A stretch of 64,000 nucleotides of DNA, taken from positions 26,836,501-26,900,500 of the forward strand of contig NW_024467106.1 of NCBI RefSeq assembly GCF_017591425.1, in the 5' to 3' direction. The stretch's first letter is position 1; the number at the start of each line of letters is the position of its first letter. This document shows, piece after piece, positions 1 through 10,735 of the stretch. The position numbers and the translations under genes were made by a program. A model generated the notes under the pieces. That model made no database searches and had not been told where the DNA came from. It was given only the letters and a program-made list of their open reading frames with translations. The DNA is from Ochotona curzoniae (lineage: Eukaryota; Chordata; Mammalia; Lagomorpha; Ochotonidae).

Positions 1-95
1 GGAGTTGGGTGAGGAGCTGAGATTCAGCCATGGGCATTCTCATGTGAGATGCAGTTGTCTTTACTGCTAGGCAAGGCACTTCTCACCAGGAGTTA
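1..95 (-). repeat. C-SINE fragment (5' half, cut by window edge)
   Basis: Antisense match to the first half of the C-SINE: the stretch gggcattctcatgtgagatgc followed by ttactgctaggcaaggc mirrors the tRNA-like head. It is diverged, and the rest lies outside the window. Confidence 0.45.
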
Positions 96-1040
96 ACTTT
101 TTTAGTACTTAAACTGCCAGTCCAATTTCATAGCCTATATTTGCAATAACAACTAAAATTTTCCTTTAGAAAAATCTGACGTGGGGGAGAATCAAGATGG
201 CTGGAAAGGGTAAGGACATGTTTAAACAGACGGAGAAATAATTAGCCAGTGTGAAGTAGAGAGGGCACATTCCAGGAAATGGAAGAGGACAGAACAACAG
301 CAGAGGGGTACCTGGAAGCTGACGACACAGGAAAGCAGCAGACACAACGGTGTGGTTTTTGCAGTGACTGATACACCAGCGGCATTCAGCAAATGGCGAT
401 CTGAACTCTACTAGCAGTTGAAACTCCACCAGCAACAAGGTTCCACCCAAGACAGATCCGGATAGCCCTCAGACCTAATGACCAACAGATCAAGAACTTT
501 AATATTGGCACATCAACCTCCATTTCTTACAGTGTGGCAAAGAATTTAAGACTGCAGGGGACAACAGTCAACTGCACATGTGCTGAGCTCAGTGCATTGC
601 ACTGGTCTCACAGGAAAATAATACTGACTGTGGCATCGAACGGATCAAAATAGGTCCGTATGGCCCTCAGACCTATCGGCCAACAGGTACCAACATTATT
701 AGCACTACCAACAACCTAGCTGTATAGGACTCCCAATGTCTCCCTAATCCTGGAACCTACTCCAAACCAGAAGTGGGAGAAAGGTTGTGCAGACAACAGT
801 GCAGTCTCAGCACAGGATCACGGGTGGTGGAGAGGGTGAGCCAGGAGCTAGGGCTACGGAGTTCTTTGTGGAAATCTAACATAGGAACCCTGACCTGGAA
901 CTCGCTGGAGGGAGTGACACAAGTGACTGCAAACAAAGAGCTATGTACCTACTGCAATAAGTGAAATCGCATTGTAGACCTGTGGGTGACACAGTTTAGA
1001 AACCTTCCCCAAGGAGAAGCATCTGATAACCAGAAGTACA

Positions 1041-2054
1041 ATGACCAAGAACAAAAGAAGAGACAAAGGCACAGTGAATATTACTGAAGACTCCCCTGCA
1101 AAGGAGCAAAACCCTTTGCCAACCTCAGAGTTCACTGAAGAAGACATCGAGAAAATGGGGGATATAGAATTCAAAACACTTGTTATAAAACTTCTTATCA
1201 ACAATGAGAAGCATATAAAGCAGTCATTCAACGAATTCAAGGAATAAGTCACACTGGAAATGAATGAAATGGAAGCTGACATATCAGAAATGAAGAATAC
1301 AGAGGAGCAAATTAAAAGTACAGTGGGGAGTCTCCAAAATAGAATGAAGGAGGCAGAAGAAAAAATCTCAGGATTAGAAGATATTTCCTGTCACTAAGGG
1401 GAAACAAATAAAAAGCTGGAAGCAGAGTTGGATCAGGCCAAAAAAAGTATTCAAAAATTGAAAAACACCATTAAGAGGCCAAATCTAAGTGTTATGGATG
1501 TCCCAGAAGGTGCAGAAAGAGAAGCCAAGTTTGCAAATGTATTTAATGAAATAATAAGAGAAAATTTCCCTACTCTAGAGAAAAAAATGGGAAACAACAT
1601 CCAGGAAGGGCACAGAACTCCCAACAGGCTTGATCAAAAGTGGTCTTCACCAAGACACGTGATACTCAAGCTCTCTTCAATCGAACATAAGGAAAAGATC
1701 CTTAAATGTGCACATGAAAAAAATCAACTGACATATAAAGGAATGCCAGTTAAACTCACAGGCGATCTCTCACAGGAAGCTCTATAGGCAAGAAGAGAAT
1801 GGAGTAACATATTCCAGATTCTAAAAGAAAAAATTGTCGGCCTAGGATAATGTACCCAGCAAAGCTTTTCTTTGTCTTTGAAAATGAAATAAAATTCTTC
1901 CACAGTAAAGAAAAGTTAAAAGAATATGTCTCTTCTGAACCTGCCCTACAAATGATACTTCAAGATGTTCTCTTGACAGAGAAAAGGAATAGCGACCACC
2001 AAAACCAAAGACAAATGTGAAGAACATCCCAGTAAAATAACAACAGAAGACTAA
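1041..2054 (+). pseudogene. L1 ORF1 remnant (RNA-binding protein)
   Basis: Starts MTKNKRRDKGTVNITEDS, then an acidic coiled-coil region broken by stops near 1246 and 1396. An open stretch 1428-1785 contains the conserved RRM/C-terminal hallmarks of L1 ORF1p (KRPNLSVMDVPEG, ENFPTL, HRTPNR, RHVILKL, KLTGDLS). Further stops follow. ORF1p is the nucleic-acid chaperone of the L1 particle. This copy cannot make an intact protein. Confidence 0.85.
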
Positions 2055-2078
2055 ATCAACGAACAACCCATTCCTAAA

Positions 2079-2253
2079 ATGACAGAACCAAATTACCACC
2101 CATTCATATTAACCCTGAATGTAAACAGCTTAAACTGGTCAATGAAACGTCGTGGATTAGTAGACTGGATTAAAAACCAAAACCCATCTATTTGTTGCCT
2201 ACAGGAGACATATCTCACCAACAAAGATCAATGGAAACTGTATCTCATGGGTT
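2079..2253 (+). pseudogene. L1 ORF2 5' remnant (endonuclease start)
   Basis: Begins MTEPNYHPFILTLNVNSLNW and continues to CCLQETYLTNKD, matching the start of the L1 AP-endonuclease, including the Asn of NVNSLN and the Glu of QETYL that lie at catalytic positions in the family. Homology ends near 2253, where the sequence switches to an antisense ORF2-like piece. Under 60 of roughly 1,275 residues remain. Confidence 0.85.
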
Positions 2254-2450
2254 TTGATTTATTTTGGTTAGTTTCATTGCTTCAGAACACTTTCTCTTGA
2301 TTAAATTCTTCAATGACTCAGATGTCGTACAGTAGCATCATTTTCTTCAAGAAGGTTCTTGATTTTCTTTTTCACTTCTTCAGTGACAAATTAGTCATTC
2401 AGTAGCATGTTATTTAACTTCATGATGTTAATTTCTCTCTTTTTTTTTTT
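2254..2450 (-). repeat. Antisense fragment of L1 ORF2 linker inside the L1
   Basis: The reverse complement reads MKLNNMLLND..VTEEVKKKIKN LLEEND, the linker between endonuclease and reverse transcriptase in ORF2. It lies opposite to the host L1 and is itself repeated about 68 bases further on (MLLND-like, then ATVRHLSH). The same inverted module occurs in the L1 at 8.65-8.82 kb. Confidence 0.7.
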
Positions 2451-2642
2451 TACTCTGTTTTGTGGCTTTTCATTTAAAGGGTTGTATAGTAACTCTTTAA
2501 TGGAGACTATCATATCTAGTAGCATGTTTTTTAAATTCGTGGCATTGCAAATTTGTACATTTCTTCCTGCTCTTGATTTTGTATTGTGGCTTTTCATTTA
2601 AGGAGATGTATAGTAACTGTTTAATGGAGACTCTCATGTCCA
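2402..2642 (+). repeat. Tandem duplication (about 120 bp) at the L1 3'UTR border
   Basis: Two diverged units, about 2402-2517 and 2518-2642, share tagcatgtt near the start and gtggcttttcatttaa plus tgtatagtaact near the end. Second-unit positions lag the first by about 125 bases. Confidence 0.75.
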
Positions 2643-3119
2643 GATGTGAGGATACAACGCAGTATGCATCTCTACTTCCAGATGACTCCCAATGAAACTG
2701 TTTACTGTATCTTGACAATAGGATGCTGGACTCTCTGCCATTGTTCATGCCCACATTGATGAACATATGATTGTGTATGAAGAGCTATTCTGTAATAATT
2801 GTATAGGGGAACTCAATGAGGTGGAGGAGGGAATCAGGGGAGGGGATAAGGGAAATCCCAGGGCCTATGTAATTGTATCATAAAATGATAATATTAAAAA
2901 GAAGTAAAATTAAAAAAAAAAATCTGACTTGTATTAAATAATTCCTTTACATGAATGCCTTTTTTTGGTGTTCCATTTCAAGTTTCAAGTATTTATAAGT
3001 ATAAATATGTTTGTATTCAAGTATTTATTTATTGCAAAATAAAAAACTATCTCTGTTTCTTTCAGGCATAGTATTGCTATTATTAAAAAGTTTTTCTACT
3101 CTTTTTCCCTTCCTGTTAG

Positions 3120-3177
3120 GGATGTTTCAAAGCCGGAAAGATATAGTGGAGACAACATAATCTACAAACCACCAGGG
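3120..3177 (+). CDS. ERP44: ERP44 coding exon, residues about 196-215
   Basis: The acceptor is ttcctgttag and the donor is GTAAGT at 3178. The first base completes a split Gly codon, after which the frame reads DVSKPERYSGDNIIYKPPG, part of thioredoxin-like domain b. The exon ends on a complete codon. The match to the known family sequence over this short exon is complete as far as I recall it. It lies 203 bases downstream of the 3' end of an L1 insertion. Confidence 0.95.
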
Positions 3178-3449
3178 GTAAGTTGCTATTTCTTAATGTA
3201 TATCTGATGTAATTTAAATACCTGCACAGTATAATTGCATATGTGTTAATGTCCAAAAAAATTTAGAATTTAAGTAGAACATGCCTTGATATATCATCTT
3301 GTGCTAATCCAAATTTTCCAAGTAAAGATAGATCTGCAGAGGCTTGAAGTCTCATATGCAGTAAGTTGTAAAGATGTGGTTAGGAATTCCCTCACCAATA
3401 TGCCTTTTTTAAAAAAAGCATTTACCATTGGCTCTCTTGTTTTTTAATT

Positions 3450-3732
3450 TTGTTTTAAATTTTATTTATTTGAAGCTTTGCGTGAGTGACAGAGGAAGAT
3501 TTCTTACTTGGAGGTTCACAGTCTGGATGGCTGCAGCAGCCAAGATTGGGCAAGGCTGGTAACAGTCCAGGTCTCCAACATGGGCGGCAGCTACTTGAGT
3601 CATTAACTGCTGCTATATCCCACCATCTGTATTAGCTGAAAACTGGGGTTAGGAATGGAGCCAGGTCTCAAACCCAAAAACTCTGATATGGGGTTTGGGT
3701 TTTCTTACGAGCGTCTTCACTATTGTGCAAAA
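3450..3732 (-). repeat. C-SINE, old copy
   Basis: The A-rich tail is antisense (attttatttatttgaag). The body contains ggctgcagcagccaagattgggc and gtccaggtctccaacatgggcggc, the antisense of the C-SINE central region. Diverged and in ERP44 intron. Confidence 0.75.
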
Positions 3733-3821
3733 TATCTTTCTTTCTTTTCTTTTTTTTTTTTTTGTCTTTTCTAGCCTTTGCTTTGAATTTACTCTGGAAG
3801 TCAATATTTAGCACTATTGGG

Positions 3822-4062
3822 GTAAATAGAGATCTTTTATTTGCTGGTTCATTTGCTGGACCAGGCTGAAGCTAGGAGCCAGGAATTCTGACAGGTTTCT
3901 CTCATTGGTGGCAAGGCCCCAAAGACTTGAGCCATTATTGCTGCATCCCACGATGTGCAATAGGAGGAAGTTGGGTTTGAAGCAAAGGCAGGGCTGCATT
4001 CTCAGCACTCCAGTTGGGATGTAGCTTTGCCAAATAGCAGCTTAACCCACCATATTCCTAGG
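3822..4062 (-). repeat. C-SINE, old copy
   Basis: Antisense C-SINE landmarks: gctggttcatttgctgg, accaggctgaagctagg, agacttgagccattattgctgc and cagcttaacccacc at its head. Lies 90 bases after the previous SINE in the same direction. Confidence 0.7.
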
Positions 4063-4089
4063 AGTTAATGAATTTAGAGTTTGCTTATT

Positions 4090-4322
4090 TGAGAAACTGA
4101 AATTTTGTCTCTGCTGGTTCACTCCTTAAATGCCTGCAATACCCAGGCTGGGGCTAATGCAGAAGCTTGGAACTCAGTCTGAGTGTTTCTAATGAGTGTC
4201 TGGGAATCATCAATTGCTACTTCTCAGAATACATTAGGAACCTAGTCTTGGCATCATAATTGGCGCCAGAACCCAGGTACTCTGTAATAAGAGGTGATTT
4301 TCCTGGTAGGGTCTTATTCCCC
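4090..4322 (-). repeat. C-SINE, old and degraded copy
   Basis: Antisense landmarks remain: tgctggttcactcc, aatacccaggctggggc and ggcgccagaacccaggtac. The third old C-SINE in a row on this strand. Confidence 0.6.
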
Positions 4323-4389
4323 CACCCCCTTCATTTTATTTTTTTCTTTTTATAAAATTACTTATGTAAAGGGACCAAACTTCATCTAT

Positions 4390-5275
4390 TTTTTATATAC
4401 AGTTTTGAGAACATAGTATGTCTTACCCTATTGTCCTTGCCCCAAGGTTCCTACTGAATTTCCACTTTTCTTTCTCATTTTTCTTCTAATGTTTTCAGTG
4501 ACATAATTTACTTTGGCACAGATTTAACTTTCCACTAAATAAAGAACTCAACTGGTAAGTTGAAAAGAGCCTGTTGTTCCTTAGGAGTATAGATAAGGGC
4601 TAAACAATAATCAAATCTCAAAATGTCAGTTTCATAAAAATTATTTTTTTTTGCACTCTACATATTAGTTATCACAAACCAGAAAAGCATATTCATCTTC
4701 TGGGAACTGGTTTAATTCACTGAGGACAATATTCTCTAGTTGCATCCATTTTGTTGCAAAAGACAGGATTTCATTATTTTTTATTACCATGTAGGAGGTA
4801 GGATTCTTTAATATATATACCACAATTTCTTTATCCCGTATCTGTTGATGGATATCAGACTTGATTCTATATATTAGCTATTGTAAATTGAGCTGATATA
4901 CACATGAGAATGTAGATATAAATCTTTTATATGCTGATCTCATTTTTTCTAGGTAAATTCCCAGAAATGGTATAGGTGGGTCATATGGTAGATGTTTTTT
5001 TTTTTTTTCAGATTTGTGAGGAATCTCCATACTCCGTTTCAGATGTTGGTTCTGTCAGTTTGCATGTCTATCAGTAGCATACTAGGCTATTGTTTTCCCC
5101 ACATCCTCACCAGCATTTGTTATTTTCTGAGTTTTGGATAATAGGCATACAGGCTGGGTGAGGTGAAAACTCTGTGATTATTTATCTTTCCCTGTTGGCT
5201 TCATTAAATGTCTTTTCATGTGTCTGTTGGCCATATGTATTTTATCCTTTGAAAAATGCCTGTCTTAACTGCTGT
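4390..5275 (-). repeat. Old L1 3' region, antisense
   Basis: The + strand reads the classic antisense L1 ORF2-3'UTR phrases: ttctctagttgcatccattt, cacaatttctttatcccg, ttgatggatatcagacttg, cacatcctcaccagcattt and tgtctgttggccatatgta. Heavily mutated and AT-rich; no coding potential remains. Confidence 0.75.
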
Positions 5276-5734
5276 GCCAAACTCACACCTCCTGAGAGCT
5301 AACTGCAAGAGACACTTCAATGATTTGTGGTCATCACTCGTGGATATATCATAAAGCTAAGGTCCTAAATGGTATAAATTCACCTAATAGTTGCCAGAAA
5401 ATGAGTAGCAACAGGGTTATTTTTGGTCCTTGAGCGAAGAAACTTTAAGTGTCTAAATGTGAAACCATTTAGGACCAGATAATTATAGCCACAATGAAGA
5501 GGCAGAAGTCATGGTATGTGTTATCATAGACCAGCCTAGGCCAGTCATTGCAATTTTATACAGACAGAGAATAAGATATCTATGGATATTTGTTCAGGAT
5601 GTTGACATTTTGACATTAGAAGGTTTAATCTTTTGTAATCAGAGAAGTGATTTTTTTCCTTTGAAGTTCCATTTCCTATTTGAAATCAGTTTACTGAATC
5701 ATTTTCTATTTCTACAACAAATAGCTGAGGATAT

Positions 5735-6115
5735 GTAGTTTGTAAAGAAAAGAGGTTTATTTGGCTCAATGTTTTAGAAGCTGAAATTCAAGATTTTGTG
5801 GCTTCATGTGTTTTGCCTCTGATGTGTTTCCTTGGACTGCATCAGTACTTGGCAGAGGAATAGAAATGGTGAAACTGGAAAGTGGAAATCAACAGGAGGT
5901 TAGTCATGCCATTACATGACAGTTTACTTTCACAAGAAGTACCCAGGACCCTCAGGAGATGTATGAATGCCTTCTCAGGAGAGCACCTACAATCGTCTAA
6001 TCATGCCCAACTAGGCCCCCACCTCTTAGAGGTGACATACCTTACACAACCTGCTACGAAATGTGGTTCTACCGTAAGGACCCCAGGAGAGCGATTTAAA
6101 CCATATTTAAACCCT
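5735..6115 (+). repeat. Ancient mammal-wide interspersed repeat, family not named
   Basis: The order of phrases (agaggtttatttggctca, gttttagaagctgaaa, gtgacatacc, gatttaaaccatatttaaac) follows a widespread mammalian repeat that normally reads aggtttatttggctcacggttctgg to ttcaaaccatagc. I cannot give the family name with certainty. A copy of the same family lies at 12945-13186. Confidence 0.5.
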
Positions 6116-6329
6116 AGCTTCTGTTTTTTGGAAATGCATTGCTTTACTACTAATTTGTACATATAGTGCCATTATTGGATTATCAGAATCCAATACAGTT
6201 TTTCCCATTGTACCGAGCTAGTTAGGAGTATATAGAGTGTGGTATTGTGTCTGGGTTTGAAAGCTACATCACCCACACTCTAGATATATTCCTGTGGAGA
6301 AGTTTCTTAGCTTCTCCATTTACTCCCCA

Positions 6330-6565
6330 CATAGACACACTGACTTGCAGTGGTTCATACTGAAGCCAACAGCCTCATCCCCATCTCCCGCAGGGGTAGC
6401 AGGGCCCAAGTACTTCAGCCATCTTCTGCTGCTCTTCCCAGGCCATTAGTAGAGCAGTACATCAGAAGTGAGACAGCGAGGACATGAACTGTTGCCAATA
6501 CGGAGTGCAGTTGCTGTAAATTGCTTGTCATGATCTACTGGGCCACGGTGCTCAACCCCAGAAAT
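6330..6565 (-). repeat. C-SINE, old copy
   Basis: Antisense landmarks cccaagtacttcagccatc, cttcccaggccattag, aggacatgaactg and ctactgggccacggtgctc. It ends 130 bases before the ERP44 exon at 6696. Confidence 0.7.
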
Positions 6566-6695
6566 ATCAACTTTTTACCAACTACAATGCTGTCCTCAAG
6601 CTTTCCATTTGTTATGTTTATTTTCTGTCTCCTGTAGATTTTTTGGGTTCATAAATGAATTTAAGGATGTGTCTTTCTCCCTATTTTTCTAACAG

Positions 6696-6812
6696 CATTC
6701 AGCTCCAGATATGGTGTATTTGGGATCTATGACAAATTTTGACGTGACTTACAATTGGATTCAAGATAAATGTGTTCCTCTTGTCCGAGAAATAACTTTT
6801 GAAAATGGAGAG
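6696..6812 (+). CDS. ERP44: ERP44 coding exon, residues 216-254
   Basis: The acceptor is tttctaacag and the donor is GTATGG at 6813. It encodes 39 residues from HSAPDMVYLG to REITFENGE, covering the end of domain b and the start of domain b'. Both exon ends fall between codons, so it is a symmetric exon. Ser occupies position 226, where I recall Ala in human. The donor is weaker than consensus after +3 but is followed by an ordinary intron. Confidence 0.96.
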
Positions 6813-7940
6813 GTATGGACTCTGTGATATGTGTTGTTTTAAATATAGGTGTATGGAAGGGTGAGCTTATTCTGCCTGTCTTACTGTTTTAATACAAGAC
6901 TCATTCCTCATCAGTCATCTGGTGGACTCTGTTGAAGCTGTTTCATAATGCAGAACAGTGATTCTGCTGTCCCAGAGCCCTCTTAACATGCCCGGCCAGC
7001 GGTGGTTCACTACATTCTTGCAAATGAGTGTGAAAATGCCTCTCAAAACCCGCTTTCTGAAATGCACCTGTTATATGAGGGTCCCTATTTAAGTGGATGC
7101 TGCTTAAGAGCAGTGCTTTGCAGATTTTAGTTGCATTGCTTAGAGTGAGTAATCCTTTACTACTAAGAGGTTTTTCTGATTCCTGTCTATCCTGCAGAAA
7201 AAAGGTTTCTGTTGATTGTGACTTACTCTACCTTTAAAAATTTGTTATTAGATAATATTAATATTAAATTATTAAATAATTTTTGAATTATTATTATTAT
7301 CATAGCAGCCCCAAAATAATGAGTGGTGGATAATTTTTTTCCTTTTAAGGACCAAACAAAAAATAATCTTGGTGTTATATTCACACAATAATCTGTGTTC
7401 CAACTACACAAATTTGTTATTGTAACATAAAAGCAGCTTTTATACAGTACACAACCAAGGTAATACAGATATGTTCAAATAACACTTTTTTATTGCATTG
7501 CTTTTTGATAAAATTTTTCACATAGCATAAAATATTTTAAAAGTTATTTTTGAGTCATTCAAAAATGCAAAGGATATTAGGTTTGACACGTGGCTATAAT
7601 TTATTGATCCTCAAGCTAGGTCAAGAAATAGAGTATTTCCAGAGATTCTGTTCGCTTTTGAATCACTAGTCATTAACCATCTCCATACTGCAGTAGTTTT
7701 GAATAGGACTGTCCTGAGTTTTGCCTACTTAACCCAAAATGGAGTCAGTCTTTTACATCTGGCTTCTTTCAGTTTTATCTTTGTGGGGTTCATTTGTATT
7801 ATGTGAAGCTTCAGTATATTTATTTCCACGCTGAATATAAATCTGCTATGTCAGTATACCCTAGCTTTATCTCTAATACTGTTCATACATTTAGACTGCT
7901 TCTGAGTTTTGACGATTGAAAATATTCTGCTAGAAGCATT
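6813..7940. other. ERP44 intron, unannotated part
   Basis: AT-rich intronic sequence between the exon ending at 6812 and the L1 at 7943. No repeat, gene or conserved signal was recognised. Confidence 0.6.
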
Positions 7941-8176
7941 CTTTTTTTAAAAAAAAAATGTGTTTTATTATTCCATGGCACAGTTCCATAGGCTCTGGGC
8001 TCTGGGATTTCCCTTCCCTGTACCCCAAATCCCCTTCACTCCTACCTCCCCACTTACTTTTCTCATGTTATTGCAATAGTATAGTCCTTCACAGTCAGTC
8101 ATAAGACCATCATTTATCCTGACATCTGGTCCTGAACAGTGGCAGAGAGTCTAGAAACCTATTGTCAAGATACATT

Positions 8177-8509
8177 TGGGCCTGGTGCCAACTGCGTAGC
8201 AGTTAAAGTCCTCGCCTTGAGCGTGCTGGGATCTTGTATGGGTGCCGGTCGTGTCCCAGCAACCCTGCTTCCCATCCAGCTCCCTGCCTGTAGCCTGGGA
8301 ATGCAGTTGAGGATAGGCCAAAGCTTTGGGATCCTGCACCCGCGTGGGAGACCCAGAAGGGGCCCCTGGCTCCTGGCTTTGGATTGGCCAGCTCCAGCTG
8401 TTGCGGCCACTTGGGGAGTGAGCCATTAGAATGAAGATCTTCCTCTCTGTTTCTCCTCCTCTGTGTATATCTGCCTTTCCAATAAAAATAAATAAATCTT
8501 AAAAAAAAA
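8177..8509 (+). repeat. C-SINE, full length, with target duplication
   Basis: The head gggcctggtgccaactgcg and tail aataaataaatctt plus A-run are flanked by AAGATACATT at 8167-8176 and 8510-8519. It splits the 3'UTR of the surrounding L1, so it is younger than that L1. Confidence 0.92.
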
Positions 8510-8649
8510 AAGATACATTCAACAGTTTCATTGAATTCGTCAGTCTCTGATTTGTAAGTAGAGATGCATATCTATATGTGATAGTCTCTACTACACAGTT
8601 ACTATGCATGCCTTTAAACAAAAAACATAAAACAAAATCAACAACAGGA

Positions 8650-8815
8650 AGAAAACAGAGCATTTACAATAACATGAAATTAATTAACATGCTACTGAAT
8701 GATCAATGTGTCACTGAAGAAATGAAAAAGAAAAAGACTTTTCTGAAGCAAATGATATTATTGTATGACTTAAGAGTCATTGAGGAAATTAATAAGAAAA
8801 ATCAAAACTTTTTTA
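8650..8815 (+). repeat. Antisense ORF2-linker module within the - strand L1
   Basis: Reads MKLINMLLNDQCVTEEMKKK on the + strand, opposite to the L1 that contains it, followed by a second weaker unit (YDLRVIEEINKKNQNFF). Same content and same inverted placement before the 3'UTR as at 2254-2450. Confidence 0.7.
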
Positions 8816-8959
8816 AATGAATCAAATCCTCCTAGATATAAGCAAAACAATATTGAAAGGGTTATCACTCTCATATTTTCCATGAAGGTTGCCTTAAATC
8901 AAGAGGAAATATAATATTTGTCCTTTTAGGGTTGACTTATTTCACTGAAGATAATGGTT

Positions 8960-10150
8960 TCTAGTTGAGACCATTTAGGTGTAAATGGCAGAAGTTCATT
9001 CTTTTGAATGACAAAGTAGTATTCCATAGAGTAGATGTACCACAGCTTAATCTACTAGTGTTTGAACGGGCATCTGGGTTGTTTCCATGTCTTTGCTGTT
9101 TTAGACTGTGCTACTATAAACATAGGATTATGGATCCCTTTCTCTTATGCAGATTTCATTTTCTTTGGATATCTTCCCAGAAGTGGGATAGCTGAGTCAG
9201 AATGCAGGTCAGTTTTCAGTTCTCTTAGCACTCTCTATACTGATTTCCATAGTGGTTGTACCAGCCTACACTCCCACCAATGGTGAAGGAAGGTACCTTT
9301 CTCCTCACATCCATGCCAGCAGGTGGTGTTAGTGGGGTTCTGAATGTAGACCAACATCTCACTGGGGTTAGGTGGAACCTCAATGTGGTTTTCATTTGTA
9401 TTTCCCTGATAGCTAGGGAACCTGAGCATTTTTTCATGTCTGTTGACAATTTGAATTAGTTCTTTTGAAAAATGTCTATTCATTTGCTTCACCCATTTAT
9501 TCACAGGGTTGTTTTGTCATTGAGTTTCTGAAGCTCATTGTCAGTTTTGGCTATTACTTCCCTATTGGTTGTATAGTAATGCAAAGATTTTTTTTTCCTG
9601 TTATGTTGATTGCTTCTTTGCTTTGTTGATCATTTCCTTTGCAGTACACAAGTTTTTTAGTTTGATGTAGTCCCATTTGTTTGTTTTTTGGCTTTGACTG
9701 CCTGTGCTTTAATGACTTTTCTAAGAAGTCTTTACAAATGCCTATGTCTTGTAGAGTGCTTCCTAAGTTTTCTTCTAATAGTTTGATGGTTTTTGGTGCA
9801 GACTTAGGTGATTGCTGCATTTAGAGCTGACTTTTGTCAAAGGTGACAGGTGCGGGTCTTGCTTCTTACTACTTCAGGCTGCTATCCATTGTCCCAACAG
9901 CATTTGTTGAAGAGACCAGACTTTCCCCCTAAATTATTTTCTGTTCTCTTGTCAACAGTTAATTGGCTGTACATATTTGGGCTTTCTATTCTGTTCCATT
10001 GATCCCTTCTTTTTTTGTACCAGAATTAGGTGGTTCTGATGACCCGGTAGTATGTCTTGAGGTCTAGAATTGTGATTCCTCCAGCTTGATTTTTATTCTT
10101 CTGGATAGCTTTGACTATTCGTCGTCTGTTGTGTTTCCAGATGAACTTTT
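8960..10150 (-). pseudogene. L1 ORF2 C-terminal remnant
   Basis: Translation on the - strand gives the family's C-terminal phrases: [20 protein letters not shown] near 9760, MNRHFSKE near 9480, and a Cys/His knuckle CWHGCEEKGTFLHHWWEC then LVQPLWKSV near 9240. The frame is broken by several stops and shifts. The knuckle spacing (CxxxC, HxxxxC) is that of the ORF2p C-terminal domain. Confidence 0.82.
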
Positions 10151-10287
10151 GCATTGCCTGCACAGCCTTTCTTCCACTCCTGACTCCAACAATGCCCAGT
10201 GTTAGGGAGACACCAACTGTCCTAAATCAGTAGGTGCTGATCTTGCCAGAACTTGCTGGCCTTTACATCTGAAGGCCCCTCATCCTG

Positions 10288-10735
10288 TTTTGTTAGGAAC
10301 TGCTAGGGTGCCAAGTCTGCACTGATTTCCCTGTGAGACCAATGCAATAAGCTGAGCCAGAATTGACTTAGCTCCTGACTTAGTACATGCACAGCTACTA
10401 TTGTCCCTCTGGCCTTTCAGCCTTGCCGAAGTGTACAAAATGACGCCTGATGTAGCACTGGTGATATTCTGGGTCTGCCGGCCATTTGGTCTGGGGGCCA
10501 CCTGGGTCTATTTTGGTAGGAATTTGTAGGATGTCAAGTGAGTACAGATTTCCCTGTAGGACCAATGCAATGCATTGAGCCAGACTTGATTTTGCTCCTG
10601 GCTTAGTGCATGTGCAGCTTGCCTTTGTCTTTCTGGTCCTCTTAGCCTTTGCCACAGTGCAGGCGTAGAACATGCGCAGCTCACTGTAGCCTTTGCTTGC
10701 ACCTGATGTGGCGCTGGTGGGGGTTGGGCTGGGAG
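10288..10735 (-). repeat. Tandem units of L1 5'UTR (period about 223 bp)
   Basis: Two diverged copies: phrases at 10288, 10331 and 10382 (tgttaggaac, tccctgtgagaccaatgcaa, tagtacatgcacagct) recur about 223 bases later (tggtaggaat, tccctgtaggaccaatgcaa, tagtgcatgtgcagct). Monomer-type 5'UTRs act as promoters in other L1 lineages; promoter activity here is inference. Confidence 0.78.

Larger units (their letters stand above)
170..2928 (+). mobile_element. L1 insertion with intact ends, internally deleted
   Basis: The body runs 181-2917 and is flanked by an 11-bp target duplication AAAAATCTGAC at 170-180 and 2918-2928. It starts with a typical L1 5' end (gtgggggagaatcaagatgg) and ends in a short A-rich tail. 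Inside are a 5'UTR of about 860 bases, a broken ORF1, only about 175 bases of ORF2, an antisense ORF2-like piece, a tandemly duplicated 3'UTR segment and a 3'UTR with the G-rich tract near 2823-2858. Most of the coding core is missing, so it is not autonomous. Confidence 0.88.

Noticed and set aside
1041..2253. L1 ORF1 and ORF2 frames as host genes
   Set aside because: They lie inside an L1 bounded by a target duplication and contain several stops, so they were annotated as pseudogenes.
8578..8820. An 80-codon + strand frame rich in Lys
   Set aside because: It is an antisense ORF2-linker fragment within an L1, not a gene; reported instead as an L1 module.
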